NCBI GenBank assembly: GCA_037447655.1
Contig: JBBHKE010000579.1
Span: 62,001 to 126,000 of the forward strand
Reading direction: 5' to 3'
From: Zygnema cylindricum
Lineage: Eukaryota; Streptophyta; Zygnematophyceae; Zygnematales; Zygnemataceae
Length of the DNA stretch: 64,000 bases
In this document: positions 55,901-64,000 of the stretch, piece after piece
Layout of the letters: each line of letters opens with the position of its first letter
Numbering within the stretch: the stretch's first letter is position 1
Made by a program: the position numbers and the translations under genes
The notes under the pieces: model-generated
Database searches by the model: none
Seen by the model: only the letters and a program-made list of their open reading frames with translations
Told to the model about the DNA's origin: nothing

Positions 55901-58437
55901 ATGGTACCAACCACACTTGTTGGTTTAAAAACTATCTTTACAACGCCTCCAGTCTAACTTTAGCCACAAGCGTAGTCTTGTATGTACGACAAAACGGTAA
56001 GTGTGCTTCTATCACCAACGAATGTTGTAAAGACTAGTGATGGTGCGTGGGTTGTGGCGAATTATAGAGTAATAGGAGGGGTTTCAAGCATCTTTTTCGG
56101 GTTTCCACTTTCTAGTTACACATGTAACAATAGAGTTGGAAATGAATATGCTGAACACATAACTCCAGAAAATAGTTTTAGTTACTAGCCTATTGTGGAT
56201 TACAATTTTTTTGAAAAAGATAAAAAAAATTAAAGGCATAAAGATCGTATAAAATAAAGGTTCCTTATTATTAAAGTCATAGTTGAACATTTTTCAAAAC
56301 ATACGGTGACATAGAAATGGGTCCGAATGTAAGCTTGTTTTCGCACTTTCTTGTTTTTTTTGCTAGATTCTTTTCAAATTGAATGTTACTACTATAAAAT
56401 AACCCTAGTTCCAAAAAATCATTCAAATTCCATGAAATAATGCCTTGTAGATCTTTTACCTCTCATTGTGGATCTACGCAAATATTTTAATTTTATCAAA
56501 TAACACGGTTTAACTTACACAATTGATAAAGACAATTCAATTAATGCATTTTGGTCATGATTTCTATTGAGTGCATGCCTGGATGTTTGACCGTGGTAAA
56601 CCAATACACACTAGCATTCATTCAAGACTTATGGTTCAAAAGGAATGACCAGAAAACTTTAGAAAACCATAATCAGACATGTGTTCCGTCCTAATGACAG
56701 CTTTAAAATAAACATACTTTAAAAATGTTCCATGTTCAAGAATGATTTCATTTTTACCATTGAAGCGAAACTATATGTTTCTTTAAAAGAATTTACATTT
56801 CTAACATTGTTTAAATGCTTCTCATGTGTCTTTTAGCATCACTCCCACCATCACCACCACCCCCTCCTAGTAGTGTATCACCACCACCACCTCTTTCACC
56901 ACCACCACCTTCAGGTACATCATCACGAACAAGATGATAGAAATCTATGTAATGCACATTTTAGAAATTTACACTTGTAAGTCAATGTTTTTATTTTTGT
57001 CGTTCCATGTGCTTATTTGATATATTGTCCGTTATTTTGATGGAGAATTGATAATGGGACAGTTAAGTTCGTAACGTGCCCATAAATACAAACCTCTACT
57101 ATTTCTGTAATAATAACAAACTCTTGTATCCCTTACACAATTGATACATGACATAAATGGTTTTGGTTGGTGAATGGATCTACCATCTCGGTTTGCACCA
57201 TAGGAGCCATAAGAAGTGTGTCCCCTACAGGGAGGTGCACCGTGAATGGTTCTTAAAGGGATTATTAGAGTGGACTTTAAATTAGAGTTGTTAATTCTAA
57301 TTCAATCCGGAAAGACGAGAGGGATTTTGAATCATTTAAAGAAGTAGCATTACAGGAAAAACAGTTAGTGGCATTGATACTGTTTTTCGTTCAGGGGTAA
57401 AAATTTAGGGGCATCGATGTAATGTTACTAATAATAAGTATTGATTAATATTGATAAAGTAGAACTTTTGTGGAATGATGTTAAGCATCATTGTTTTGTG
57501 TCTTGCATCTGAAATTAAGTTTTTGAAGAGTTTATACATTGTTTGCACACAGTAATGTTTTTTTTTTATCTTAACAGCCAAGGCTTATGCACCCTGAATA
57601 TTTCTCCTTTGTGTTTATTTAAATTATGGCAGCGATATGCACAAGAAGGTTCGACGATTACACTAAACACAACAATACACGTTTGTCCCAATATAACATC
57701 GAAGAGTTCCAATTAAGCGGATCAGTGGACGATACATTCGACCAATGCAAAGGCACTCTGTACATCAGACTGTAACTGCGTAGCTTTTAGACTGTAACTG
57801 CGAAGGTTTTAATTTGGTTGCTGGTTACTCTAAAGATTCTATTTGTTCAAAAAAGTTTAATGCCTCAAGTAGTTTGTGGGAAGTATATGAAGATTATGAT
57901 TTATATGTACGATCTGTTGGTGAGTTTCTCATGCTGAATTGGCGGCAAGAATGTGAATATAAATGAGCTCAGACCTGTTTTTTTTTCAGAGGCAATAAAA
58001 GATCAAGCAGGGTAATTTTTTTTTCTTTTCACGTTGGATGTCTATTGAGTTTGCAATTGAAGTGGTTATGTACAGGCAACAAATTTTCTTAATATTTTTT
58101 GAAGCAGTAATTTTGATTTTGTGCAAATTATTTCTTTTTTTTGTCGGTAACTTGAACACAGGCGGGTCAACATGCGTAGATAATGGATTGTCAGATGAAT
58201 ATATAGGAATTTCTGACATAGATTCTCCGGCAAATGACATCGAAAACTATTGCTATTATAATGTACCAGAAAGTTTTGTACTCATTTGGTGCAAAGAATT
58301 CTGCTCAACAAACTGCAACTGTTTAGGTTTTGTGTACGATGGGGATTGGAAGGCGTGTTGTTATCTAAAACAACTTATTTTCAATGGCACAGGTCGAGCC
58401 AATATAATCGACTGGGATTTGTATGTACGAAGCTATG
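52953..58437 (+). CDS. Secreted multi-PAN (apple-like) domain protein with proline-rich linkers, 3' incomplete
   Basis: Exons recognised: 52953-53034 (signal peptide MVRLWDTWRLSVLMVVLLTL), 55721-55996 (PAN 1), 56837-56914 (linker, mostly SPPPPPP), 57633-57919 (PAN 2, broken) and 58162-58437 (PAN 3). All borders are GT/AG and all phases are 1. Lengths 276, 78 and 276 nt are multiples of three, so domains are symmetric cassettes. PAN 1 shows CTATCAANCSCVAFAFE and ends LYVR; PAN 3 shows WCKEFCSTNCNCLGF and ends LYVRSYG. This is the PAN_2 pattern best known from plant S-locus-type receptors, a carbohydrate or protein interaction module (family knowledge). PAN 1 has many N-glycosylation sequons (NMS, NST, NCT, NCS, NGT, NHT, NAS). 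The proline-rich linkers resemble hydroxyproline-rich wall proteins. No membrane span or kinase is in view; more exons probably lie to the right. ATG 52953 is the first in frame and fits a signal peptide. Confidence 0.75.
53275..53742 (-). mobile_element. TRIM retroelement 1 (468 bp) with perfect TAAAC target duplication
   Basis: Read on the minus strand: LTR 53742-53529 (214 bp, TGTTGACGTACG to CGAATCTTAACA), primer-binding site TGGTATCGGAGCC (53528-53516), a 66-bp internal region ending in the polypurine tract CGAAAGGGGG, and LTR 53462-53275 (188 bp). TAAAC flanks both sides (53270-53274, 53743-53747). The primer site matches the 3' end of initiator tRNA-Met with one difference. Each LTR has TATATAAAA followed by a tRNA-like segment. 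The left LTR lost 26 bp within that segment. It lies in intron 1 of the PAN gene, antisense to it. Confidence 0.93.
53585..53647 (-). other. tRNA-like module in the 5' LTR of TRIM 1 (63 nt, anticodon arm missing)
   Basis: On the minus strand, acceptor strands GAGCTGA and CCGGCTC pair at six of seven positions (one G-U). Then T8-G9, a perfect 4-bp D stem GCAC/GTGC, and a perfect T arm CCAGG-TTGAAAT-CCTGG follow. Only 9 nt separate the D stem and T arm, so the anticodon arm is deleted. Box A TGGCACAGTGG fits the Pol III consensus; box B GGTTGAAATCC differs at the TTC. Confidence 0.75.
54697..54774 (-). other. tRNA-like cloverleaf in the 3' LTR of TRIM 2 (78 nt)
   Basis: Acceptor GGGCTGG/CCGGCTC pairs at 7 of 7. 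The anticodon stem TTCAC/GTGAA is perfect. The anticodon loop is 13 nt because of a 6-nt tandem duplication (AGCTCC twice); without it the module would again be 72 nt. D stem is mismatched at two positions. Confidence 0.7.
54982..55053 (-). other. Complete 72-nt tRNA-like cloverleaf in the 5' LTR of TRIM 2
   Basis: Read on the minus strand, the 72 nt divide into standard tRNA segments: acceptor GGGTTGG/TCAGCTC (7 of 7 pairs, three G-U), TG, D arm GCAC-ATTGGTTA-GTGA (3 of 4 pairs), A26, anticodon arm TTCAC-AGGTACA-ATGAA (4 of 5), variable AGGTC, T arm TTAGG-TTCAAAT-CTTGG (weak stem with G-U pairs) and the acceptor 3' strand. There is no T33 in the loop, so it is not a functional decoding tRNA. 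Box B GGTTCAAATCT is near consensus. Confidence 0.75.
55131..55720. other. Right part of PAN-gene intron 1
   Basis: A/T-rich with no exon seen. It ends in the acceptor TTTGTGTAG before 55721. Confidence 0.55.
57633..57919 (+). pseudogene. Broken middle PAN exon of the multi-PAN gene
   Basis: The exon has good borders (ATGGCAG acceptor, TTG/GTGAGT donor) and starts AICTRRFDDYTK, but is 287 nt long. One extra base in AAAGGCA (about 57750) and a 22-bp tandem duplication of ACTGTAACTGCG-type sequence (about 57766-57809, DCNC repeated) shift the frame. Subtracting 1 and 22 leaves 264 nt, a multiple of three like its neighbours. The last part reads EDYDLYVRSVG again in the right frame for splicing. 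Phase 1-1 borders would let the exon be skipped without harm. Confidence 0.8.
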
Positions 58438-59159
58438 GTGAGTGAACTACTTAACTTAGCGTGAGGGGGAGGACTTAGGCGAAGAAATTGAGGCGAGTGT
58501 TGTGTGTTATTATTTCCTGCAAAAAAACAAGCGTCCATTATTGGAGGATCAAGAGAAACAATTCTTATTTACTAAAATTTGCATCGTTCATAGTCTGGAC
58601 TGCTGTCAATTTTCACACCAAACTTTTGCGATCCCCAAAATTAGAGTATCATATAGAGACCACACACTATTTTGGTCCATGCTATACAACCTACGATTTA
58701 AATGGTGTGACCCATAATTTTGTTTCATTATCATAGTTAGTGTGGACCGTATTAATTCTACGTTCTATTTCTATGTGGTTCATTAGGGATTTTTTTTGGG
58801 TTTTCTTAGGTTTTTTGTCTATGATGGATGGTGTACTTATATTACAGTCTTCCGAAAACACAGGAGAATATCCTGTTTTATCTCTCTCAGTTTCTGTTTT
58901 ATATCTCTCAGTTTTTGTATTTGCAGTGACTTACGTGTGCAACCAAAGATTAGGAGTACTTGTTTAGATGAAAAGTTTAACAACAAGTTTTGTGAGTTTA
59001 TTTCCAAGCTTAGCAGTGGCCACTACAATGGTAAACTATATTTCATCAAAAAAACATGAATCGCATTAGTGATACTAATTTGTTAGGTGTCCTTTTTATC
59101 TTGTGAAACGTGCAATGTCACCACCGCCACCGCCTTCCCCACCACCGTCCCCTCCTCCT
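58438..59159 (+). other. Continuation of the PAN gene with a degraded PAN start and a proline-rich stretch
   Basis: After a TTTGCAG at 58927 one frame reads STCLDEKFNNKFCEF and reaches a GTAAAC donor at 59031, reminiscent of a PAN-domain beginning but in a phase that does not fit the other exons. At 59116-59159 the plus strand reads SPPPPPSPPPSPPP, directly cut by the LTR that starts at 59160. I could not find a phase-1 acceptor for it. Confidence 0.35.
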
Positions 59160-59466
59160 TGTCGCGCCTGGTCGGTCATCCAAGCTAACGGGAAGGATTC
59201 CCGTAACCATAGACGAAATGGACCGGCGGCAGATCAAACACGCAAGAGGGGCTTAGGGAGTCATAAAAACAATAGAGATAGGAATGATGTAGAGTAAGGA
59301 GAGATATTTAGCAAATAAACAGAGTAGACAAGATAGGATCTCAGGAATAATCGTAGCTTTCAATTATGGTCCATTTAGGACAGTTTGTTACAAAGACTTT
59401 ATAATAAAGCCAAATCTATTCTACTTTGTCTTACTCTCTATATGTCTAACTTGCTCTGTGAAATTG

Positions 59467-59962
59467 ATGGATGAAGGGTTGTTTTTTATGTCTAATCTGC
59501 AATGCCTTTGAATTCTACGACAAAAGAGTCTACACTAAATGCACACCTAAATTGGTCCAATCAGACCGTATATACACGTTGAGTTTCCACCAAGAAATGC
59601 CGCACGTTTGTTCAAGCAATTCCGTACACAAAGCATTCACTAAAACAAGTAAATGTTGGTTCAATTCCATACACTCAGATTCGTCACGTCACGTCACGTC
59701 ACATACATGAGAATCGGTACTCTCGTCAGAAAAGATGGATCGCTGAAGATCGTCCAAAACCAACACAAGCTAAACCCGAAAGCTCAAACGAATAATTCAG
59801 TATCGGCCGTACAGAAAGTACCGCCGCGACGCCAACACAAATCGCGACACGCCCTCGAAACGAATCGATAAATCGTCAATGCCCGATTCGCAATAATGAA
59901 GTCAACATAGAATATATGTCATTACAAGTCTCAGAATTTTATTTTGAACCGCCAAAATGTTG
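59467..59962. other. Interior of element C with a dispersed block
   Basis: The block CACGTCACATACATGAGAATCGG... at about 59677-59772 recurs in the same orientation at about 63457-63550. No gene recognised. Confidence 0.5.
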
Positions 59963-60183
59963 TACACCGTGAATCGTTACTAGCGTCAATATTTTTTTCG
60001 CCACTTAAAACATCTTTTCTCCGTACACACTTGTTGGATTGTAGATCTGACGGTTGCGATTGAAAGGTAACATTCTCAGCTTCCGATTGGCGGTCTCAAA
60101 TTGAAAATCCAACAGGTGTGTACGGAGAAAAGATATTTTAAGTGGCGAAAAAAACATTGACGCTAATAACGATTCGCGGTGTA
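59963..60183. mobile_element. Foldback MITE, TACACCG family (221 bp)
   Basis: TACACCGTGAATCGTTACTA to TAATAACGATTCGCGGTGTA, with inverted arms of roughly 80 bp including CCACTTAAAA and CTCCGTACACAC. Inserted in element C. Confidence 0.9.
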
Positions 60184-60409
60184 ACGTAATAACACGTTTC
60201 CGTACAGTTATTTTTTAGGTCAAAGTTTGACGAGATCTTTGACGTCGACAAGGTGATAACCCCCCCCCCAAAATATCAACATTTAGCGTTATTTTGAGTC
60301 GGCCGGTTGTGACTTTTTCCGTTTTGAGGCTTGTTATTTTATGCCGGCCGGCTGTAAATTTGTCCATTTTGAGGCGTGTTAATGAGTACAGTACTTTCCT
60401 GTGGCGCGA

Positions 60410-60959
60410 TAAAAAATATTTTTCTCCGTACACACTTGTCCGATTTTTAATTTGAAACCGCCAATTGGAAGATGAGAATCCTAAAATTCAATCGTAACCG
60501 TCAGATATGCAATAAGAAACAAGTATGTACGGATAAAAGATGCTTTAAGTGGCGAAAATAACATTAACGCTAATAGCGATTCACGGTCTACATTCCTGTG
60601 GCGCGATAAAGTACGAAACGTGCGCTATACTATTATAGGTTAAATGTCGCATCGCCTAAAAGTAGACGCCCGTTTTTGACGCCGTCTTGTCAGCTGGCAC
60701 CAACTTGTCGCCATCTTGTCAATTTTGGTTCATCGTGTATCGCTATTAGTGTTGATATTTTTTTCGTCTCTGAAAACATCTTTTCTCCGTACACACATGT
60801 CCGATTTTATATCTGACGGTTGCGATTGAGAGATAAGGTTCTGGACTTCCAATTGGCGGTCTCAAATTGCGAATCGTTCAAGTGTGCACGCAGAAAATAT
60901 ATTTTGTGTGGGCGAAAATGATATTAACCCTAATAGCGATTCAAGTCTTCAAGGTGTAT
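60410..60959. mobile_element. Two damaged TACACCG-family MITEs
   Basis: A copy ending TAATAGCGATTCACGG at about 60586 lacks its left terminus (starts near CTCCGTACACACTTGTCCGA at 60424). A second spans about 60728-60959, from CATCGTGTATCGCTATTAGT to TAATAGCGATTCAAG, with eroded ends. A further lone end, TACACCGCGAATCGCTATTA, is at 61130. Confidence 0.65.
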
Positions 60960-61166
60960 AGTGCTGAAATTTGATTCGCCACGAACATTTTTTCTTCGTG
61001 CACCCTTATCCGATTGTCAATCTATTTAGTATTTACGACCTTACAGATTTTGAAATCGACTAGGGTGTACGGCTATCGGTAGACTATCGGGCTAAATCGA
61101 AGTATCGAATGTTATCGTGAAAATCATTACACCGCGAATCGCTATTAGCGTTAACAAATAGTTAGT

Positions 61167-61356
61167 GACAGAGGTCGCAAACGGTCAACCGAAACCGTGA
61201 CCGACCGTAAACCAACCGCCCGCGCCGGATCCGGAATGGATTCGGTTGCCAAATTTTGGGGGCCGGGCGGTCGCGGTCGGTTGATTCACGATAAAAAAAA
61301 GCAAAGTCGGTTACGTTCGGTCAAGCAAAAAACGAAAAAAAACGAGAATTTTGTAC
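61167..61356. mobile_element. Truncated hAT-like element (CAGAGGTC family)
   Basis: CAGAGGTCGCAAACGGTCAA followed by about 190 bp collinear with 18474-18660, then loss of homology after GAATTTTGTACT. The right end is missing. Confidence 0.8.
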
Positions 61357-61439
61357 TGTCCAATGACGCACTTGGTCGACTTTCCGCATTCTCCGTACCA
61401 TCTCCGCAGGTTTCTTTATCACATTCTGTGAATTCGCGC

Positions 61440-62863
61440 CGTTATGAGGCAATATGGCTGAGCGTGGCGTCGTTCTGAGACACCAGATCTCCTACCTTTT
61501 TTAGGTAAGATCTCCTTCCCGTCTCCTCTTGAGATGGGTGACTTTTAATCTTAGGATCTCGATTCTCTGGACTGCTCCACTTGGAGCTGATGATGGCCCT
61601 TAAATTGTCTGAGCCGTATGTTGTTTTGGCAGATATTGTTGCAACAACGAATGCAAAGTTAAGTGTGCAGCTTGTCTGTTCGCTGCTTATGTTTTTTCTC
61701 TGCAGGGTTAGAACTCTGTTTATGTCCTTCTTGTTTAACTCTTTTGTCGTCGGCTGAATGGCGTCCCATCGACTGATGCTTCTGACTTTATGATGCGTAG
61801 TTTCAAAGACGGAGCCTTCGGCTATTTGATTTGGCCGCTCTTCGGGATATTGCGGATTAAGATAGTGCCACATGCTCTTGGCCGATGGTGGATCTCCTCA
61901 GATTGCTTCTCCAAAATGGTGAGTTTTCTTCCCCTTCTATCTGCCCTCGTGGCAGACCTTCCCCTTCTTTGGCATCTGCTCTCGGAAAGAGGTACACGTG
62001 TGAGACCATGTCGCTGTCTAGAGTTTGGCCTACAATGAAGTCGTTAGTTACTTTCTTATTGTTGTATTCTTTCCTCTATTATCAGTAAATTTGCCTGTCT
62101 CCCCTCCGTTGGGCCCTTCCTTGATGTGAATGTTTAAATCGCAGACAGCGAATTTGTGATCTGGGTTCTGATAGTTTTGTTTTGTCTCTACGCTGTCACT
62201 TGATTGGTCACTAATTTGACCGCTTGATTCCTTGATGCCATGCTCACAGTTGGAGGCCTTCTCGGGCATTACCACCTTGGTGGAGCCATCACCAGCTGTG
62301 AGCCTCTCCACGACCTCTTCCCACGTCCACTCTTTCTCGTCGTGGCCCTCAAAAAAAGTGAGAACCAATGTGAACTTGTGAGCTTCTCCACGACCTCTTC
62401 CCACGTCCACTCTTTCTCGTCGTGGCCCTCAAAAAAAGTGAGAACCAATGTGAACTTATTAGGTAGGAATAACAATAATAATGAGATCTTGGTAACTCTT
62501 GGAAGGTGGAGACCGGCTGATTCTGCTTTGACTAGGATTTCAGTAAAATGGGAAATGTTTTCTTGGAGGGTAATCTTATCATCGTAGATTGTGTTAGATA
62601 GCGAACCGAGCAGTCCGATCCGTACTATCATGGATGATCTCTCAATTGTCTTCTCCATTATCTTTTCCCCTTTGAGCCATTGGAGGTCATTTTACAAAAC
62701 TCCACCTTCAGTCGCATCCAATTCTCGGATCTGACTTTGCTCTCGTTATTGTTATTGCAGAAACATCTCATTCTTCTCCTCTACTCCCAGCCTTCTTGGA
62801 GTGGCTATTACTTTCGTTTCTCAGAATTTCAACTTCCTTTGGGCCCCATATGGGTGGGCCCAT
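61440..62863 (-). pseudogene. Gag-like remnant of element C
   Basis: Starts MGPPIWGPKEVEILRN at 62863 and soon stops. Further in, IVRIGLLGSLSNTIYDDKI and KFTLVLTFFEGHDEKEWTWE, followed by EVVERLTAG, have the spacing of Copia Gag (UBN2-type: a leucine-rich stretch, then a W-T-x-E-E-V helix). A direct repeat of about 70 bp (about 62308-62377 and 62388-62457) duplicates the HDEKEWTWEEV part. The segment 61442-61873 is open (143 codons, starts MWHYLNPQYPEE) but not recognised. Confidence 0.55.
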
Positions 62864-63169
62864 AACCTAATGCGCCGGGTTGGTCATCCGAGCTAACGGG
62901 AAGGATTCTCGTAACCACAGACGACAGATTAATACACGCAGAGGGGATTTAGGGAGTCACATAAATAATAGAGATAAGAAAGATTTAAAGTAGGGAGAGA
63001 TATTTAGCAAGTAGACAGAATAGACAAGAGAACAATCTCAAGAATAGCTGTAGCTTTCAATTAAGGTCCTTTAAAAACAATTTGTTACAAAGACTTTATA
63101 ATAAAGCCACATGAATTCTACTTTTTCTCACTCTTTGAATGTCAAACTTAGCTCTGTGAAATCAGAAAA

Positions 63170-63456
63170 ACATTCAGAGAGTAAGACAAAGTAAAATAGA
63201 TTTGGCTTTATTATAAAGTCTTTGTAACAAATTGTCCTAAAAAGACCATAATTGAAAGCTACGGCTATTCCTGAGATCCTATTTTGTCTATTCTATCTAT
63301 TTGCTAAATATCTCTCCCTACTCTACCCCATTCTTATCTCTATTATTTCCGTGACTCCCTAAAGCCCCTCTGCGTGTATTGATCTGTGGCCGGTCCATTT
63401 CGTCTGTGGTTACGGGATTCCTTCCCGTTAGCTCGGATGACCGACCCGGCGCATCA
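63170..63456 (+). repeat. Inverted solo LTR of element C, head-to-head with its 5' LTR
   Basis: The sequence is the reverse complement of 62868-63140 with scattered changes, lacking about the first 20 bp of the LTR. Together with 62868-63164 it forms a near-palindrome of nearly 590 bp centred on GAAAA at 63165-63169. Confidence 0.85.
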
Positions 63457-63640
63457 CAGATTCATCACATCACGTCAAGTCACATACATGAGAATCGGTA
63501 CTCTCGTCAGAAAAGATGGATTGGTGAAGATGGTCCAAAACCAACACTCTTTCCCCTCCTTCTCCTCCTCCTTCTCCTCCTTCTCCTCCTCTTTCCCTTC
63601 CTTTCCCTCCTCCTCCTCCTTCCCCTCCTCCACCTCTAGG
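63457..63640 (+). CDS. Possible proline-rich linker exon of the PAN gene
   Basis: After a block shared with 59677-59772, a CCT-rich stretch at about 63556-63638 reads in one frame PPSPPPSPPSPPLSLPFPPP and more prolines. It ends CTAG/GTGAAT, a phase-1 donor like that of the linker exon at 56837-56914. No acceptor was identified. A TTTCAG at 63985-63990 could open the next exon (AIVE) at the window edge. Confidence 0.35.
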
Positions 63641-64000
63641 TGAATCCAATTTTTTTGATGTTTGGCACACATTTGACACAGTCTATTTGCAAATTTTTGG
63701 TGAGTAATATTGTTTTTCTGGGTTTGTTGCCCATTAAACAATATGCGCCCTTCTTTCGCTATCTTTCTCGGTTTTGGTGTAAGATATGTTTATCTTCTAC
63801 AGTTTGGGGTGCCGTTAGTGGCTCGTGGCGCCAGATGAAACTTTAAATAGACCTAAAAGTTCCAGTGTCATCCGCTTCATATTGATAAAAACCATACTAA
63901 AACCAAGTAAATGTTTACAATTCGTAAAAAATGAATTTCGGACAAACAATTATTGCCCACATGGTTGCCCTTCTTCGACATCCTTTCAGCAATTGTGGAA
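63641..64000. other. Right edge, no gene recognised apart from a possible acceptor
   Basis: A/T-rich sequence. The only item is CCTTTCAG/CAATTG at 63991, which fits a phase-1 acceptor for a further exon of the PAN gene (inference). Confidence 0.3.

Larger units (their letters stand above)
59160..63164 (-). mobile_element. Decayed Copia-type LTR element (element C)
   Basis: LTRs at 59160-59466 (3', 307 bp) and 62868-63164 (5', 297 bp) share TAACGGGAAGGATT, GAGAGATATTTAGCAA and TTTGTTACAAAGACTTTATA blocks in the same orientation. The primer-binding site (62853-62867, GGTGGGCCCATAACC on the plus strand) abuts the 5' LTR and carries the gag ATG, as in Copia A and B. The interior keeps only gag-like sequence and later insertions (MITEs, a hAT fragment), and no pol is seen. 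The left LTR begins inside a proline-rich coding stretch. No target duplication is visible, and the right end is rearranged (see 63170). Confidence 0.75.

Noticed and set aside
61442-61873. 143-codon minus-strand frame as part of a pol gene
   Set aside because: No integrase, reverse transcriptase or RNase H motif found; kept only as unrecognised interior of element C.
63379-63741. Ser/Phe-rich and Glu/Gly-rich frames at the right edge
   Set aside because: Other-frame readings of the CCT-rich stretch; only the proline frame with its phase-1 donor is worth keeping.

Overview
The window is nuclear DNA from a green-lineage eukaryote with a large, repeat-rich genome and intron-rich genes. The clearest gene is a six-exon chloroplast calcium-sensing receptor (CAS), whose splice phases close exactly. 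It is accompanied by a COX11 fragment with plant-type conservation and a proline-rich plastid membrane protein. Low gene density, long introns, nested Copia elements and MITEs would fit a charophyte such as Chara, but the species cannot be proven from the sequence.

Layout. 1-5.1 kb: two exons of mitochondrial COX11 on the minus strand (2546-3181), running off the left edge, with degenerate copies of the exon start and minisatellites upstream. 5.1-11.7 kb: MITEs, a GA microsatellite, a scrap of an AP2/ERF domain, and a 3-kb PIF/Harbinger-like element containing two further elements. 11.7-16.4 kb: CAS (plus strand). 17.6-19.8 kb: MITEs and a hAT-like element with an 8-bp target duplication. 21.2-23.0 kb: a two-exon proline-rich thylakoid-type protein (plus). 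25.1-27.3 kb: five 3' exons of a tyrosinase (minus). 27.5-32.7 kb: almost solid DNA transposon relics, including a train of four TA-flanked elements. 32.7-37.8 kb: no gene seen. 37.8-50.6 kb: two Ty1/Copia retrotransposons, one inside the other, both with target duplications. 52.9 kb to the right edge: a secreted protein gene built from PAN/apple-type exons and proline-rich linker exons, with two miniature LTR elements (TRIMs) in its first intron and a decayed Copia-type element further on.

Most interesting observations. (1) The TRIMs (468 and 550 bp) carry in their LTRs a tRNA-like module. One copy is exactly 72 nt and divides into canonical tRNA segment lengths, so these LTRs seem to contain a tRNA-type Pol III promoter, as Cassandra elements contain 5S. 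(2) The Copia elements have a primer-binding site complementary to the anticodon arm of initiator tRNA-Met, and the ATG in that site is the only available gag start, so priming and translation initiation use the same bases. (3) The PAN gene is assembled from phase 1-1 exons (276, 78, 264 before damage, 276 nt), and its middle PAN exon is broken by a 22-bp tandem duplication plus one extra base.

The resident genes look unrelated in function: mitochondrial respiratory assembly, two chloroplast membrane proteins, a copper oxidase and a secreted glycoprotein.
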